From the NCBI RefSeq assembly GCF_000236905.1, contig NC_016520.1:496001-560000 (forward strand): 64,000 bases of DNA, in the 5' to 3' direction. The stretch is from Tetrapisispora phaffii CBS 4417. Lineage: Eukaryota; Ascomycota; Saccharomycetes; Saccharomycetales; Saccharomycetaceae. The position numbers were made by a program, and so were the translations under genes. The number at the start of each line of letters is the position of its first letter. Position 1 is the stretch's first letter. The notes beneath the pieces were generated by a model. That model was given only the letters and a program-made list of their open reading frames with translations. It was not told where the DNA came from and searched no databases. Shown in pieces: positions 1-9,338 of the stretch.

Positions 1-26
1 CCATAAAACAAAACTATTCCGGGGCA

Positions 27-617
27 ATGCTGGGGAATTTTTTATCAAGAAGGTTTGCTTCAAGAGTTGCACAATCAGGTTCCAGTAATATGACTATTCC
101 AAAAAGACCATTAAAGAAGATTCGGTTAGGTAAGGCCAGACCTGCTATATATTATCAATTTGATGTGAAAGTTGAGTTAAGTGATGGAAGTGTGATTAAG
201 AGAAGATCTCAATTCCCAAAAGATGAGATAAGATTGATTCAAGATCAAAGAAATAATATATTGTGGAATAAAAGCAGAACAGACTTGGTTGTTGTCGATG
301 CCAATGCTGGCGGTAGCATGGATAAGTTTAAACAAAAATATAGTTCTATATTTAATGTTGAAGACAGTAAGAAAGGAATGGGAGCGGATGCTATTGAGGA
401 GGAAGTAGCGGCAAACATAGTTGATGCTGCAAAGGAGACCTCAGAAAAGACAAAATCTGTTAAATCCGGAAAAATCACTGAGGATTCCAAGAAGGATGAA
501 CCGGAAGTGGAACACGATGCATTTGGTGTTGACGATTATTTGTCTATCTTGGATGATGAATCGTCTCAAATTAAGTCAGGCAAATTGGCAGTTAAACAAA
601 GACAAAAGAAGAAATAA
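27..617 (+). CDS. MRPL36: Mitochondrial large-subunit ribosomal protein bL31m (Mrpl36)
   Basis: This gene encodes a structural protein of the mitochondrial ribosome large subunit, the bL31 family in its fungal form. The 196-residue product starts at the ATG at 27. Its first ~20 residues are basic and Ser/Arg-rich without acids, as expected for a matrix-targeting presequence. The recognisable core is at residues 26-105, with [42 protein letters not shown] and [11 protein letters not shown]. The acidic and lysine-rich tail (residues 120-196) ends in [13 protein letters not shown] and SGKLAVKQR, also as in the yeast protein. It lies upstream of DIB1 and GRS1 on the same strand, in the order expected from S. 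cerevisiae YBR122C-YBR121C. Identification rests on sequence recognition and synteny. Confidence 0.93.
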   Translation: MLGNFLSRRFASRVAQSGSSNMTIPKRPLKKIRLGKARPAIYYQFDVKVELSDGSVIKRRSQFPKDEIRLIQDQRNNILWNKSRTDLVVVDANAGGSMDKFKQKYSSIFNVEDSKKGMGADAIEEEVAANIVDAAKETSEKTKSVKSGKITEDSKKDEPEVEHDAFGVDDYLSILDDESSQIKSGKLAVKQRQKKK

Positions 618-1051
618 ACATAGTCAAATAGCATAAAATTGAACTTTACTATATTCTTTGCACCATTACGTGACTGTTAAGTGTTTGTAAATAATCTTTA
701 TGAAAAAAAAAGAAATAATGTAATAGCAGTTCCAGTAATAAATAGATAATCATGTATATATTTATAAAAAATACCAATTTCAAATAAGTTAGACCATTCT
801 TATACAATAAATATAATATATAATATTATTTATATAGTAGTGAAGGGTATCGCTATCGTGAAAGTGTACGGAAAAAATAGCCAGAGATCCTTTGCAAAAG
901 TAATAGATTAAGTTCCATTATTAAAGTAAACTTTAAAGAGAGGTAGACGTTCAGTTATATTTTGAAAACGACGATATAGCTATCATCATGTTAATATGAC
1001 ATGAAGATAAATCAAGTTTGATTTAGTTTAAATCATAAATAAGTGACGAAA
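618..1051. other. MRPL36-DIB1 intergenic region
   Basis: This is AT-rich DNA of about 430 bases between two genes on the same strand. It must hold the MRPL36 3' end signals and the DIB1 promoter. A run of TA-rich sequence at 800-838 could serve either role. I see no ORF, RNA gene or convincing transcription-factor site. Confidence 0.6.
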
Positions 1052-1486
1052 ATGGGTAGTGTCTTTTTACCACATCTTCATACTGGATGGCACGTTGACC
1101 AAGCCATTGTCACGGAAAAGGAAAGATTGGTAATAGTAAGGTTCGGTAAGGATACTGATAAGGAATGTATGCTAATGGATGAAATATTGTACTCAATTGC
1201 TGAGAAAGTTAGGAATTTTGCCGTAATTTATCTGTGTGATACAACAGAAGTGCCCGACTTCAATGAGATGTATGAATTAGATGACCCGATGACATTAATG
1301 TTTTTCTACAAGAACAAGCATATGATGTGTGATTTTGGTACTGGTAATAATAATAAGATGAATTTCAACATTGATGATGAGCAAGAACTGATAGATATAA
1401 TTGAAGTAATATTCAGAGGAGCAAGAAAAAATAAAGGTCTAGTTGTGTCTCCATATGACTATAATGATAGGAGGGTGCGTGATTAG
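1052..1486 (+). CDS. DIB1: U4/U6.U5 tri-snRNP component Dib1 (Dim1 family)
   Basis: Dib1 is a small essential thioredoxin-fold protein of the U4/U6.U5 tri-snRNP, released as the spliceosome is activated. The product is 144 residues from the ATG at 1052, close to the family length of about 142-143. An in-frame GTG lies three codons upstream and is not the likely start. Conserved blocks are LPHLHTGWHVDQAI near the N-terminus, the acidic-containing core VRNFAVIYLCDTTEVPDFNE, the loop MTLMFFYKNKHMMCDFGTG and the C-terminal FRGARKNKGLVVSPYDY. The family is extremely conserved, so the call is safe. In S. cerevisiae DIB1 is YPR082C beside GRS2. Here it sits between MRPL36 and GRS1, the reconstructed ancestral order. 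Confidence 0.97.
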   Translation: MGSVFLPHLHTGWHVDQAIVTEKERLVIVRFGKDTDKECMLMDEILYSIAEKVRNFAVIYLCDTTEVPDFNEMYELDDPMTLMFFYKNKHMMCDFGTGNNNKMNFNIDDEQELIDIIEVIFRGARKNKGLVVSPYDYNDRRVRD

Positions 1487-2194
1487 CGACGTGAATAGCA
1501 ACTCATTGCATTTTCAGAGAGTCCTCTACCCTCTTTACAAATCAACTGTCACTGTAGTAAAACCTCTCAAACAGGAAATAGTAATACTTTAAGGAAGACT
1601 TTTTACTATGGGGAGCGTTGCATCGCAGTCTGGAAACCACAGTAGCAGTGCTGCTGGGATTTTGTTCTCGATCAATCATTGTACATGTAAATAAGCTTCA
1701 GAGGGCACTTTAAGTTCTCCATATAAGTTCATTAGAACTACTATCTGGTATGCATTATGGCTTGGTCCATACCATGTACCTAAATTGAAGTATGAAGCGA
1801 TGAGCATTACCCGCTCTGCACATTTTCATCACCGGCAACGAGCACACTTTTCTTGAAAGTTTTCTTTTGTTCAATTTTTTTTCAGAAAATTTCAAAGCTC
1901 ATCGATTTTTTGCAAATACTGCTGAACAAGTTGTAAGAACAAACTGATTGATTTTGATATTTGATATTCTCTTTTAATCAATTACATACTTTTATTAAAT
2001 AAAGGTCAATTAACTATAATAAAAGTTGATTCTGATGGGTATGTACGATCTTTCTTTCCATCTTTCTTTTTTTGTAGATGTTAGTGTTTTAAATTTGTTG
2101 TTAAATTTGTTCATTTTTGAAGGCAGATGCTTCTTGAACTTTTATTTATTTTTATTTCTTTCTGTCAATATATAATTATTAAAGTTTATATAAC
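1487..2194. other. DIB1-GRS1 intergenic region
   Basis: About 700 bases separate two genes on the same strand. The right half carries candidate GRS1 promoter elements, annotated separately (PAC-like, RRPE-like and a Reb1 core). The 2100-2190 stretch is T/A-rich leader-like sequence. There is only a 28-codon ORF at 1608, which I do not consider coding. No RNA gene is seen. Confidence 0.55.
1797..1904 (+). promoter_or_regulatory. Candidate GRS1 promoter elements: two PAC-like motifs, Reb1 core, RRPE-like motif
   Basis: GCGATGAG at 1797-1804 and its inverted partial copy GCTCATCG at 1897-1904 match the PAC element core. GAAAATTTC at 1885-1893 resembles RRPE. TTACCCG at 1807-1813 is the Reb1 core. 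PAC and RRPE mark ribosome-biogenesis and translation-related genes in yeasts, which fits the glycyl-tRNA synthetase gene about 390-500 bases downstream. The motifs are short, so chance occurrence is possible. Confidence 0.4.
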
Positions 2195-2293
2195 TTGCTA
2201 ATATTCAAATTGTGGGTCCTTCGTAACTTTTCTAAGAGGCTATATACTCAAGCTATCCGAAATACAAAAAAGAAGTCTGTCAAAATTTCTAAG
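2195..2293 (+). other. GRS1: In-frame non-AUG (TTG) upstream extension of GRS1: mitochondrial targeting leader
   Basis: The GRS1 reading frame is open upstream of its first ATG (2294) back to a TAA at 2180. It contains TTG codons at 2195 and 2210. Initiation at either would add 33 or 28 residues rich in Arg, Lys and Ser with almost no acids (for example KLWVLRNFSKRLYTQAIR), a typical matrix-targeting presequence. S. cerevisiae GRS1 is known to make its mitochondrial form from an upstream UUG codon, so a conserved dual-start arrangement is likely. The TTG at 2210 is preceded by CAAA, close to the A-rich context favoured in S. cerevisiae. No ATG precedes it in this frame. Confidence 0.75.
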
Positions 2294-4276
2294 ATGACTG
2301 TTGAAGATATTCAAAAAGCTAAGGCAGCTATTCCATTTAACAGAGAACAATTAGAAAGTGTTCTAAGAGGTAGATTCTTCTACGGTCCATCTTTCGACTT
2401 ATATGGTGGTGTCGCCGGTTTATACGACTATGGTCCACCTGGTTGTGCTTTCCAAGCCAATATTGTTGATATCTGGAGAAAGCATTTCATTTTAGAGGAA
2501 GATATGTTAGAGGTTGACTGTACTATGTTGACTCCTCACGATGTCTTGAAGACTTCTGGTCATGTTGACAAATTCTCTGATTGGATGTGTAAAGATAAGA
2601 AAACTGGTGAAATTTTCAGAGCTGATCATTTGGTTGAAGAAGTTCTAGAAGCCAGATTGAAAGGTGACAAAGAAGCCAGAGGTGTTGTTTCCGAGGAAGT
2701 TGAAGAGAGTGATGACAAGAAAAGAAGAAAGAAGAAGGTCAAGCAAATCAAAGCTGTCAAATTAGAAGACGCTGTTGCAAAGGAATACGAAGAAGTTTTA
2801 GCAAAGATTGATGGTTACTCTGGTACTGAATTAGGTGACTTAATGGAAAAATACAAGATTGGTAACCCAGTTACTGGTGACGAATTGGAACCACCAAAGG
2901 CTTTCAACTTAATGTTTGAAACTGCTATTGGTCCATCCGGTGCTATGAGAGGGTTCTTAAGACCTGAAACTGCACAAGGTCAATTCTTGAACTTCAACAA
3001 ATTATTAGAATTTAACAACGGTAAAACTCCATTCGCCTCCGCCTCTATTGGCAAATCCTTCAGAAATGAAATTTCCCCAAGAGCTGGTTTATTGAGAGTT
3101 AGAGAATTCTTAATGGCTGAAATTGAACATTTCTTAGATCCTCTAGATAAATCTCATCCAAAATTCGAAGAAGTTAAGCACATTAAATTATCTTTCCTGC
3201 CACGTGAAGTACAAGAAGCTGGTTCTACTGAACCTGTTGTTAAGACAATTGGAGAAGCCGTTGAATCTAAGATGGTTGACAATGAAACTTTAGGTTATTT
3301 CATTTCTAGAATTTACCAATTTTTAACCACCATCGGTGTCGATGAAACTAAATTAAGATTCCGTCAACACATGGGTAATGAAATGGCCCATTATGCTACT
3401 GACTGTTGGGATGCCGAATTGAAAACTTCTTACGGTTGGATTGAATGTGTTGGTTGTGCTGATAGATCCGCTTACGATTTAACCGTTCATGCTAACAAAA
3501 CTAAAGAAAAGTTAGTAGTTAGACAAAAATTGGAAACCCCAGTTGAAGTTACCCAATGGGAAATAGATTTAACTAAAAAATTATTTGGTCCTAAATTTAG
3601 AAAGGATGCTCCAAAGGTTGAAGCTTTCTTATTGAACTTATCTCAAGAAGAATTAGAAAAGAATGCAGCTTTGCTAAAATCTGACGGTAAACTTACTTTC
3701 ACCGTTCCAGAAGTTGAATCTGAAGTTGAATTAGATGACAAATTCATTACTATTGAAAAGAGAACTAAGGTCGAACACGTCAGAGAATACATTCCAAATG
3801 TCATTGAGCCATCTTTCGGTATTGGTCGTATCATTTACGCTGTATTTGAACATTCATACTGGAGCAGACCAGAAGATACTGCTAGATCTGTTTTATCGTT
3901 CCCACCATTAGTTGCTCCAACGAAGGTTCTATTGGTTCCTCTATCTAATCATAAGGATTTAGCTCCAGTTACCGCAAAAATATCTAAGGTCTTAAGAAAA
4001 GAAAAGATTCCATTTAAGGTTGATGACTCTGGTGTGTCTATCGGTAAGAGATACTCCCGTAATGATGAGTTAGGTACACCATTTGGTGTTACTATTGATT
4101 TCGAATCTGTTAAGGACGGTTCCGTTACTCTAAGAGAAAGAGACAGTACTAAGCAAGTAAGAGGTTCCGCTGAAGATATCATAAAGGCCATCCGTGAAAT
4201 TACATATAACGGTGTCACATGGGAAGAAGGTACAAAGAACTTAGAACCATTCGTTACTAACATTGATTCCGAATAA
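2294..4276 (+). CDS. GRS1: Glycyl-tRNA synthetase, cytosolic form (dual cytosolic/mitochondrial gene)
   Basis: This is a class II aminoacyl-tRNA synthetase that charges tRNA-Gly with glycine. The main ATG is at 2294 and gives 660 residues, close to yeast Grs1. Visible features in order are GRFFYGPSFDLYGGVAGLYDYGPPG near residue 25, a lysine-rich eukaryote-type insertion around 135-155, motif 2 (FRNEISPRAGLLRVREF, ~250), the glycine-enzyme block GWIECVGCADRSAYDL, motif 3 (EPSFGIGRIIYAVFEHSYW, ~505), and the C-terminal anticodon-binding domain. Codon use is strongly biased, as in highly expressed genes. Upstream TTG codons probably supply the mitochondrial isoform (see the extension feature). 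The ohnolog pair GRS1/GRS2 exists in S. cerevisiae; only one copy is in this window. CBP6, next to GRS1 in S. cerevisiae, is absent from the short gap that follows. Confidence 0.97.
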   Translation: MTVEDIQKAKAAIPFNREQLESVLRGRFFYGPSFDLYGGVAGLYDYGPPGCAFQANIVDIWRKHFILEEDMLEVDCTMLTPHDVLKTSGHVDKFSDWMCKDKKTGEIFRADHLVEEVLEARLKGDKEARGVVSEEVEESDDKKRRKKKVKQIKAVKLEDAVAKEYEEVLAKIDGYSGTELGDLMEKYKIGNPVTGDELEPPKAFNLMFETAIGPSGAMRGFLRPETAQGQFLNFNKLLEFNNGKTPFASASIGKSFRNEISPRAGLLRVREFLMAEIEHFLDPLDKSHPKFEEVKHIKLSFLPREVQEAGSTEPVVKTIGEAVESKMVDNETLGYFISRIYQFLTTIGVDETKLRFRQHMGNEMAHYATDCWDAELKTSYGWIECVGCADRSAYDLTVHANKTKEKLVVRQKLETPVEVTQWEIDLTKKLFGPKFRKDAPKVEAFLLNLSQEELEKNAALLKSDGKLTFTVPEVESEVELDDKFITIEKRTKVEHVREYIPNVIEPSFGIGRIIYAVFEHSYWSRPEDTARSVLSFPPLVAPTKVLLVPLSNHKDLAPVTAKISKVLRKEKIPFKVDDSGVSIGKRYSRNDELGTPFGVTIDFESVKDGSVTLRERDSTKQVRGSAEDIIKAIREITYNGVTWEEGTKNLEPFVTNIDSE

Positions 4277-4488
4277 ATTATTGAAAATTAATTTATAAAT
4301 ATATATACTAATCTACTATTTTCCAACTAGGATGCTTTATATTAATGTAACTTTTTATTTCCTTTCCCTCTTTAATTAATCATAAATAAATACTTAAAAA
4401 AGTATATAGTATTCATTACATTATTCATGAAATATAAGATTAGTCCAGTAAGTAATGCATGTCTTGTTCACTTAGAAACGTATTTTGT

Positions 4489-5381
4489 CTATTTTGCAAA
4501 TGTTATTGATAGTATGCTATCATTCCAATGCAGTTCTGGGCCAAACTTTTGACTGATTTCTGTTGCACTTTTAATATCTTCATATTCTACAAAAGCCAAT
4601 TGACGAACACTAACTAATCTGACTTCTTTCAAATATTGTGAAAAAAATAGAGTATTAAGTTCATCTAAAGTTGTATTAGGTGGTAGGTTTTGAACTAACA
4701 GAATATTATTAGGTGGATTGGATGCTATAGAAGTAGAGATTTTGGTGGCAGATTCTTCTTTTCTTGTATCTTTATTGTCTTTAGTTTTTGTATTTTTGAA
4801 CTATCGATAATATTTTGTTCTTTTCTAAGCTTGGTAGAGATCTCTTCAATTTCATCTTCTGATATACCACGTTTTCGTAATGATGCTCTTACTCTTCTAA
4901 TCTTTCTTTTTAATTGTTTTTCGACTAACAAGTCATTGTTTCTGCTTAACTCTTTCTTCGATTTTCTTGATTTCAAAACTTTTTTTAGTAATGATTGGTT
5001 TCTCATTGCAAGGCCTAGTAATGAATCCTTATTAGCGTATTTTATTCTGACTCTTTGCGAGTTTATTTTAAAATTGGAGTACTGACTTCTAAATTCCTTG
5101 GCTTTAGCATGGTTTTCAAATGTTAGAAAGCACTGTTTTTTCAAAGATAGCTTTCTGGATAGTGAAATAGATACAATACCTTTTTCTTCATCCAGTAACT
5201 TTTCCTTGTTTATACCTTCAAGTGTGTGCAATGGTAACTCAGAAGATGTGATATATTTATTAGTTGGATTAATTTGTGATAATAAGAACTTTATAAAGTT
5301 ATCCTTACTTTCTGGACGAGATGGAAGGTTGCTCAGATACAAAGTTCTCACTGGCACACTTTTGTTGTCTTTGGGCAGCAT
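4489..5381 (-). CDS. MUD1: U1 snRNP A protein Mud1, reading frame broken by a -1 shift between about 4800 and 4725
   Basis: This is a homolog of the U1 snRNP-specific A protein, which binds U1 snRNA through its RRM domains. From the ATG at 5381 the first frame gives 218 residues with an N-terminal RRM (LYLSNLP, then CFLTFENH) and a basic linker, then stops at 4725. A second frame, open from 4800 to the TAG at 4489-4491, encodes the missing C-terminal RRM (ILLVQNLPPNTT, RLVSVRQLAFVEYED, ending SITFAK). The C-terminal ending closely resembles yeast Mud1. Both halves look intact and conserved, so the break is a -1 shift in a lysine-rich A-run linker. It could be a sequencing or assembly error or a recent mutation. 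No GT-AG intron lies there. MUD1 next to TEF matches S. cerevisiae YBR119W-YBR118W. Confidence 0.85.
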
Positions 5382-5735
5382 TTTGGAGATATGATGTAAC
5401 AGTGCCGTAAGTTATATAAATGATATGCTATTAATTATAAAATTATTTTCCATTGCATTTTAACGATTGTTTATATTAAATTTTTATATGTTGTTAATGG
5501 AAGAAAAAGATAATGAAATTAATTAATTACATTATCAATATTCTTCATATTAATAAAATGAACATATATTTTTTGAAATTATTTCATAACTACTACATAA
5601 AAGAAGAAAATTTGATATATGACTATTGATTAATCACGCTATATATAAGGATTTAATAACCCAATTAACTAAATACATAGGAAATAAAGATATAAATATT
5701 GAAATGAAATGAATTAAAAATACAAATCACTATCC
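5382..5735. other. MUD1-TEF intergenic region
   Basis: About 350 bases of AT-rich DNA hold the promoter of MUD1 on the minus strand and the 3' end of the translation elongation factor gene. There is no ORF, no RNA gene and no splice signal that would add an upstream exon to MUD1. Confidence 0.55.
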
Positions 5736-7109
5736 TTATTTAGTAGCCTTTTGAGCAGCCTTGGTGACCTTACCAGCCTTGTCAGTCTTGACAACGGACT
5801 TGATAACACCGACAGCGACAGTTTGTCTCATATCTCTGACAGCGAATCTACCTAATGGTGGGTAGTCAGTGAAAGCTTCAACACACATTGGCTTAGATGG
5901 GACGAACTTAACTAAAGCGGCGTCACCAGATTTCAAGAATTTTGGAGCATCTTCGATCTTCTTACCGGATCTTCTGTCGTTCTTTTCTAATAATTCATCG
6001 AATTTACAAGCGATGTGAGCAGTGTGACAATCTAAGACTGGAGAGTAACCAGCAGAGATTTGACCTGGGTGGTTTAAGACGATAACAGTGGCGTTGAAAG
6101 ATTCAGAGGCCTTTGGTGGATCGTTCTTGGAGTCACCACAGACGTTACCTCTTCTAATTTCCTTAACGGAAACATTCTTGACGTTGAAACCGACGTTGTC
6201 ACCTGGAACACCTTGTTCTAATTGTTCGTGATGCATTTCGACGGATTTAACTTCGGTAGTAACACCGGCTGGGGCGAAAGTGACAACCATACCTGGCTTG
6301 ATAACACCGGTTTCGACTCTACCGACTGGCACAGTACCAATACCACCAATCTTGTAAACATCTTGTAATGGTAATCTTAATGGCTTGTCAGTTGGTCTGG
6401 ATGGTTGTTCAATGGCGTCAATGGCGTCTAATAAAGTCTTACCCTTGACAACACCGGCCTTGGTTTCCTTTTCCCAACCCTTGTACCAAGGAGCATTAGT
6501 GGTAGCTTCAATCATGTTGTCACCATTCCAACCAGAGATTGGAACGAATGGAACAGTCTTTGGGTTGTAACCGACCTTCTTGATGAAGTTGGAGGTTTCC
6601 TTGATAATTTCAGTGAATCTGGATTCATCCCAGTTGACGGAGTCCATCTTGTTGACAGCAACAATTAATTGTTTAACACCTAGAGTGTAAGCTAATAAAG
6701 CGTGTTCTCTGGTTTGACCATCCTTGGAAATACCGGCTTCGAATTCACCGACACCACCAGCAATGATTAAAATAGCACAATCAGCTTGGGAAGTACCGGT
6801 AATCATGTTCTTGATGAAATCTCTGTGACCTGGAGCATCAATAACGGTAACTTGGTACTTTGGAGTTTCGAACTTCCATAAAGCGATATCGATAGTGATA
6901 CCTCTTTCTCTTTCGGCCTTTAACTTGTCTAAAACCCAAGCGTACTTGAAAGAACCCTTACCTAATTCGGCAGCTTCCTTTTCAAACTTTTCGATGGTTC
7001 TCTTGTCAATACCACCACACTTGAAGATTAAGTGACCGGTGGTAGTAGATTTACCTGAATCGACATGACCAATGACGACAACGTTAATGTGAGACTTCTC
7101 TTTACCCAT
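5736..7109 (-). CDS. TEF1: Translation elongation factor eEF1A
   Basis: eEF1A is the GTPase that delivers aminoacyl-tRNA to the ribosomal A site. The 457-residue product is one shorter than the S. cerevisiae protein. G motifs are clear: GHVDSGKST near residue 14, DAPGHRDF near 91, NKMD near 153 and the SGWNGDN region near 194. The beta-barrel domains follow, with [22 protein letters not shown] and the C-terminal [15 protein letters not shown] block. Codon bias is extreme (GGT, TTG, AAG), as expected for one of the most expressed genes. S. cerevisiae has two identical copies, TEF1 (YPR080W) and TEF2 (YBR118W). The neighbours here, MUD1 on one side and MRL1 on the other, belong to different S. 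cerevisiae copies, so the symbol could equally be TEF2. Confidence 0.98.
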   Translation of the reverse strand: MGKEKSHINVVVIGHVDSGKSTTTGHLIFKCGGIDKRTIEKFEKEAAELGKGSFKYAWVLDKLKAERERGITIDIALWKFETPKYQVTVIDAPGHRDFIKNMITGTSQADCAILIIAGGVGEFEAGISKDGQTREHALLAYTLGVKQLIVAVNKMDSVNWDESRFTEIIKETSNFIKKVGYNPKTVPFVPISGWNGDNMIEATTNAPWYKGWEKETKAGVVKGKTLLDAIDAIEQPSRPTDKPLRLPLQDVYKIGGIGTVPVGRVETGVIKPGMVVTFAPAGVTTEVKSVEMHHEQLEQGVPGDNVGFNVKNVSVKEIRRGNVCGDSKNDPPKASESFNATVIVLNHPGQISAGYSPVLDCHTAHIACKFDELLEKNDRRSGKKIEDAPKFLKSGDAALVKFVPSKPMCVEAFTDYPPLGRFAVRDMRQTVAVGVIKSVVKTDKAGKVTKAAQKATK

Positions 7110-7906
7110 TTTGATTGTGTTGATTTATTGTACTTTTCTGAGTCTTGAACAAATAAAAAATAGTTAAAAAATTGTATAGTAAAATAGAATGGTAATTAGT
7201 ATAATAGTAAGTACAAAATCTTAAATATTGATTTAAAAGAAAGAAGGATATATATATATTATTTATCCAATGTGCTTTTAAAAAAATTTTTGGAAAATAT
7301 AAAAATAAAAAAAAAAAATAAAAAGTGAAAATTAAATGTGAACTCGATGGATTATATACAATTTTTTTGAAAAAATGAATTTAAATCAAAAAAATTAATT
7401 GAAAGATGGAAGTTTAAGATGTGTCACTGTGAACTTTCTTAGTATTCATCGTTCTCACTTATCGATACTTGTCGCAATAATGGAGAGAGAGAGCTACAAG
7501 CAATCTTATTGAACCAATTGAGACTTGATTATGGTTCATATCACCCTCTCCTTATGCATTTAGTCTTTGAGCTTGCTTGTAGTCGGGTGTCGATAAGCTC
7601 AGAATTGTTATGGTATGGCATGGTAAGGGCGGAACTGAGAAGGGAGCATGCCATTTAGTAATGTGTTGTAAAAATCGTTCGTATCTTCTTTCACATGGAA
7701 ACTCCTTCTTGCTCCCACTTCGAGCCAATTTCCTGTAAAACATTTATTGTCGTTTGGAAATATGTGTGGGTGTACAGTCACTCCAAATACTTTTTAACTT
7801 CACGTGATTTCTAATTATATCAATTATTATTACTATTACTGTTATGACGGTTGTTGTAACTATATGTTCCTATATGCTGTATATTAAACCATGAGATTAA
7901 TCATAT
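7110..7906. other. TEF upstream region
   Basis: This 800-base region upstream of eEF1A on the minus strand should be a strong promoter. A TATATATATAT run lies near 7250, about 140 bases before the start codon, followed by A/T-homopolymer tracts. Farther upstream are a perfect Rap1-type match at 7762-7773 and a symmetric TCACGTGA E-box at 7800-7807. The 63-codon ORF at 7552-7743 has no recognisable content and is not considered real. Confidence 0.55.
7762..7773 (-). promoter_or_regulatory. Candidate Rap1 binding site upstream of eEF1A gene
   Basis: On the minus strand the sequence reads ACACCCACACAT, which fits the Rap1 consensus ACACCCRYACAY. S. cerevisiae TEF genes are Rap1-activated. Here the site is about 650 bases from the start codon, farther than the roughly 400 bases typical in S. 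cerevisiae. Confidence 0.45.
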
Positions 7907-9103
7907 CTATATGCTTCTGTTTATATTGTCGTGATTTGACGCACTGGTCGAACTGTTGTTATTGTCTGTTGGTACCAGTGACGATGGAGAATTAGTGTTA
8001 TAGCGATCTAGATTATCCAAAATATTATTTTGAATTTCCATATCTCTAATAAATGAATCTTGTGATCTGTCCGATGCACTCAACCGTATGGTTCCTTCAT
8101 TGTTGTTTGGTTGGCTGAATGGATTCGATATTCTTGAATATGCTCCGGTGTTGATTTGATATTTAGAAGCCATATTTTCTCTTGATAGTCTCTTTACGAT
8201 TATATTTGGAATTCTTGAAACTTTGTTGACGATGAATTTTATTACCATTTTCCATTTTGGTTCATTTTCAATTATCTCCCATCTAGTTTGATAAGAATCA
8301 CCTCTATTGTTTGAAAAATAGCTGCTGTTGTTATGATGACTAGAACTATTTGAACTAATCATTTTTAACATTTGTCTTCTTGCAACTTCGACTAAAAAGA
8401 AAACAAAAAGATACCAAAAAAATACGTTTAACATTAACATCGTTGCTCTGATGAGAAGTTGACATGCATATATACTTCTAACTTCAAACATATATGCACA
8501 ATCATGTAAACTTCCCAAGAAATTAATTTGAGCATTAGTTTGAATTTCTCTATCACAAACAAAGTTAATTAATGTAGATCTACGCTCGTTACCATTAGGA
8601 CATATAGAGCCATTTGCATACCTTAGTGTTATTTTTCTATTAACAATACTTCTATCACCTAATAAAATCGGCTTTGTATTAAAATTACCTATGGAAATAT
8701 ATTCTTTTGTTGAATTATCGAAGAAATAAGCACCTGTACTATTTGTTAATGGAAAATCTGGTTCTTCTTGTTGTTTAGAAGTAATGGCGCTAGAACAAAT
8801 ACTCAAAGTGAAATTGTTATAGGTGCATGGGGAATCGTAATCCCATCCTTTAACCAGCCATCTTGTCTTTGGTGTTATTGGTGACTGTTGGTTATTGCGA
8901 CTTTTATTATCACTTGAGTCAGGAAGGTTAGTCCGCTTATTTGGAGTAGGTGTTAATTGTGATAAATCGATATACGATTCTGTTTTATGGTTTATTAGAG
9001 CACAAAATAAGTCTTTTTCGTCATCATCTAAATTATCACTCAAGTCGTGATTGAAACCAAATACTAACAGGGAAAATAAACTCAGTAACATCAAAACCTT
9101 CAT
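7907..9103 (-). CDS. MRL1: Mannose-6-phosphate-receptor-like protein Mrl1
   Basis: This is a type I membrane protein of the mannose-6-phosphate receptor homology family, thought to sort vacuolar hydrolases between Golgi and endosome. The frame extends upstream to a TTG at 9157, but the ATG at 9103 opens directly onto a signal peptide (MKVLMLLSLFSLLVFG), so it is the better start and gives 398 residues (S. cerevisiae 381). The luminal part has paired cysteines and N-glycosylation sites, including WDYDSPCTYNNFTLSIC and LINFVCDREIQ, as in MRH domains. A transmembrane helix lies at about 216-238 (LMLNVFFWYLFVFFLVEVA). The cytosolic tail of about 160 residues is Ser/Asn-rich. It adjoins eEF1A as in S. 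cerevisiae YPR079W-YPR080W, which supports the call. Confidence 0.9.
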   Translation of the reverse strand: MKVLMLLSLFSLLVFGFNHDLSDNLDDDEKDLFCALINHKTESYIDLSQLTPTPNKRTNLPDSSDNKSRNNQQSPITPKTRWLVKGWDYDSPCTYNNFTLSICSSAITSKQQEEPDFPLTNSTGAYFFDNSTKEYISIGNFNTKPILLGDRSIVNRKITLRYANGSICPNGNERRSTLINFVCDREIQTNAQINFLGSLHDCAYMFEVRSIYACQLLIRATMLMLNVFFWYLFVFFLVEVARRQMLKMISSNSSSHHNNSSYFSNNRGDSYQTRWEIIENEPKWKMVIKFIVNKVSRIPNIIVKRLSRENMASKYQINTGAYSRISNPFSQPNNNEGTIRLSASDRSQDSFIRDMEIQNNILDNLDRYNTNSPSSLVPTDNNNSSTSASNHDNINRSI

Positions 9104-9330
9104 TTTGAAATCAATACTATGAAATTTAAATGTTATTTCAGATATATTCTTGTTCAACGAAAATATAAGTGTTACGTTGTCTGTGCTTGTATTTCAGCCT
9201 TACTGCCACGATTGCGGGAGGTTTACTACGATTTATTATAATACTTTTAACTGACTGACTTAACTAATTAAGATATACATTTTTTAAAATGTGTTACTTC
9301 CAGACCTTGAATTACCTATCATACAATGCG

Positions 9331-9338
9331 TCACGTGA
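9331..9338. promoter_or_regulatory. Symmetric E-box TCACGTGA, candidate Cbf1 site upstream of MRL1
   Basis: TCACGTGA is the optimal palindromic Cbf1 core and lies about 230 bases upstream of the MRL1 start. The flanking sequence is not the long AT block plus CDEIII expected of a centromere, so a promoter role is preferred. Confidence 0.35.

Noticed and set aside
2195..2293. GRS1 annotated as one protein starting at the first codon of the open frame with Met
   Set aside because: The first codon is TTG, not ATG; the cytosolic start is the ATG at 2294 and the extension is annotated separately.
4725..4800. Programmed -1 frameshift or intron in MUD1
   Set aside because: No in-frame X XXY YYZ heptamer and no GTATGT or TACTAAC signals; an indel is simpler.
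7552..7743. 63-codon minus ORF in the eEF1A upstream region
   Set aside because: No recognisable motif; it lies in a promoter region.
7800..7807. TCACGTGA as centromere element CDEI (also the copy at 9331)
   Set aside because: No 80-90 bp AT block and no CDEIII (TTCCGAA-type) sequence at the right distance.
9104..9157. N-terminal extension of MRL1 by 18 residues
   Set aside because: The extended frame begins with TTG and would place a polar segment before the signal peptide that starts at the ATG at 9103.
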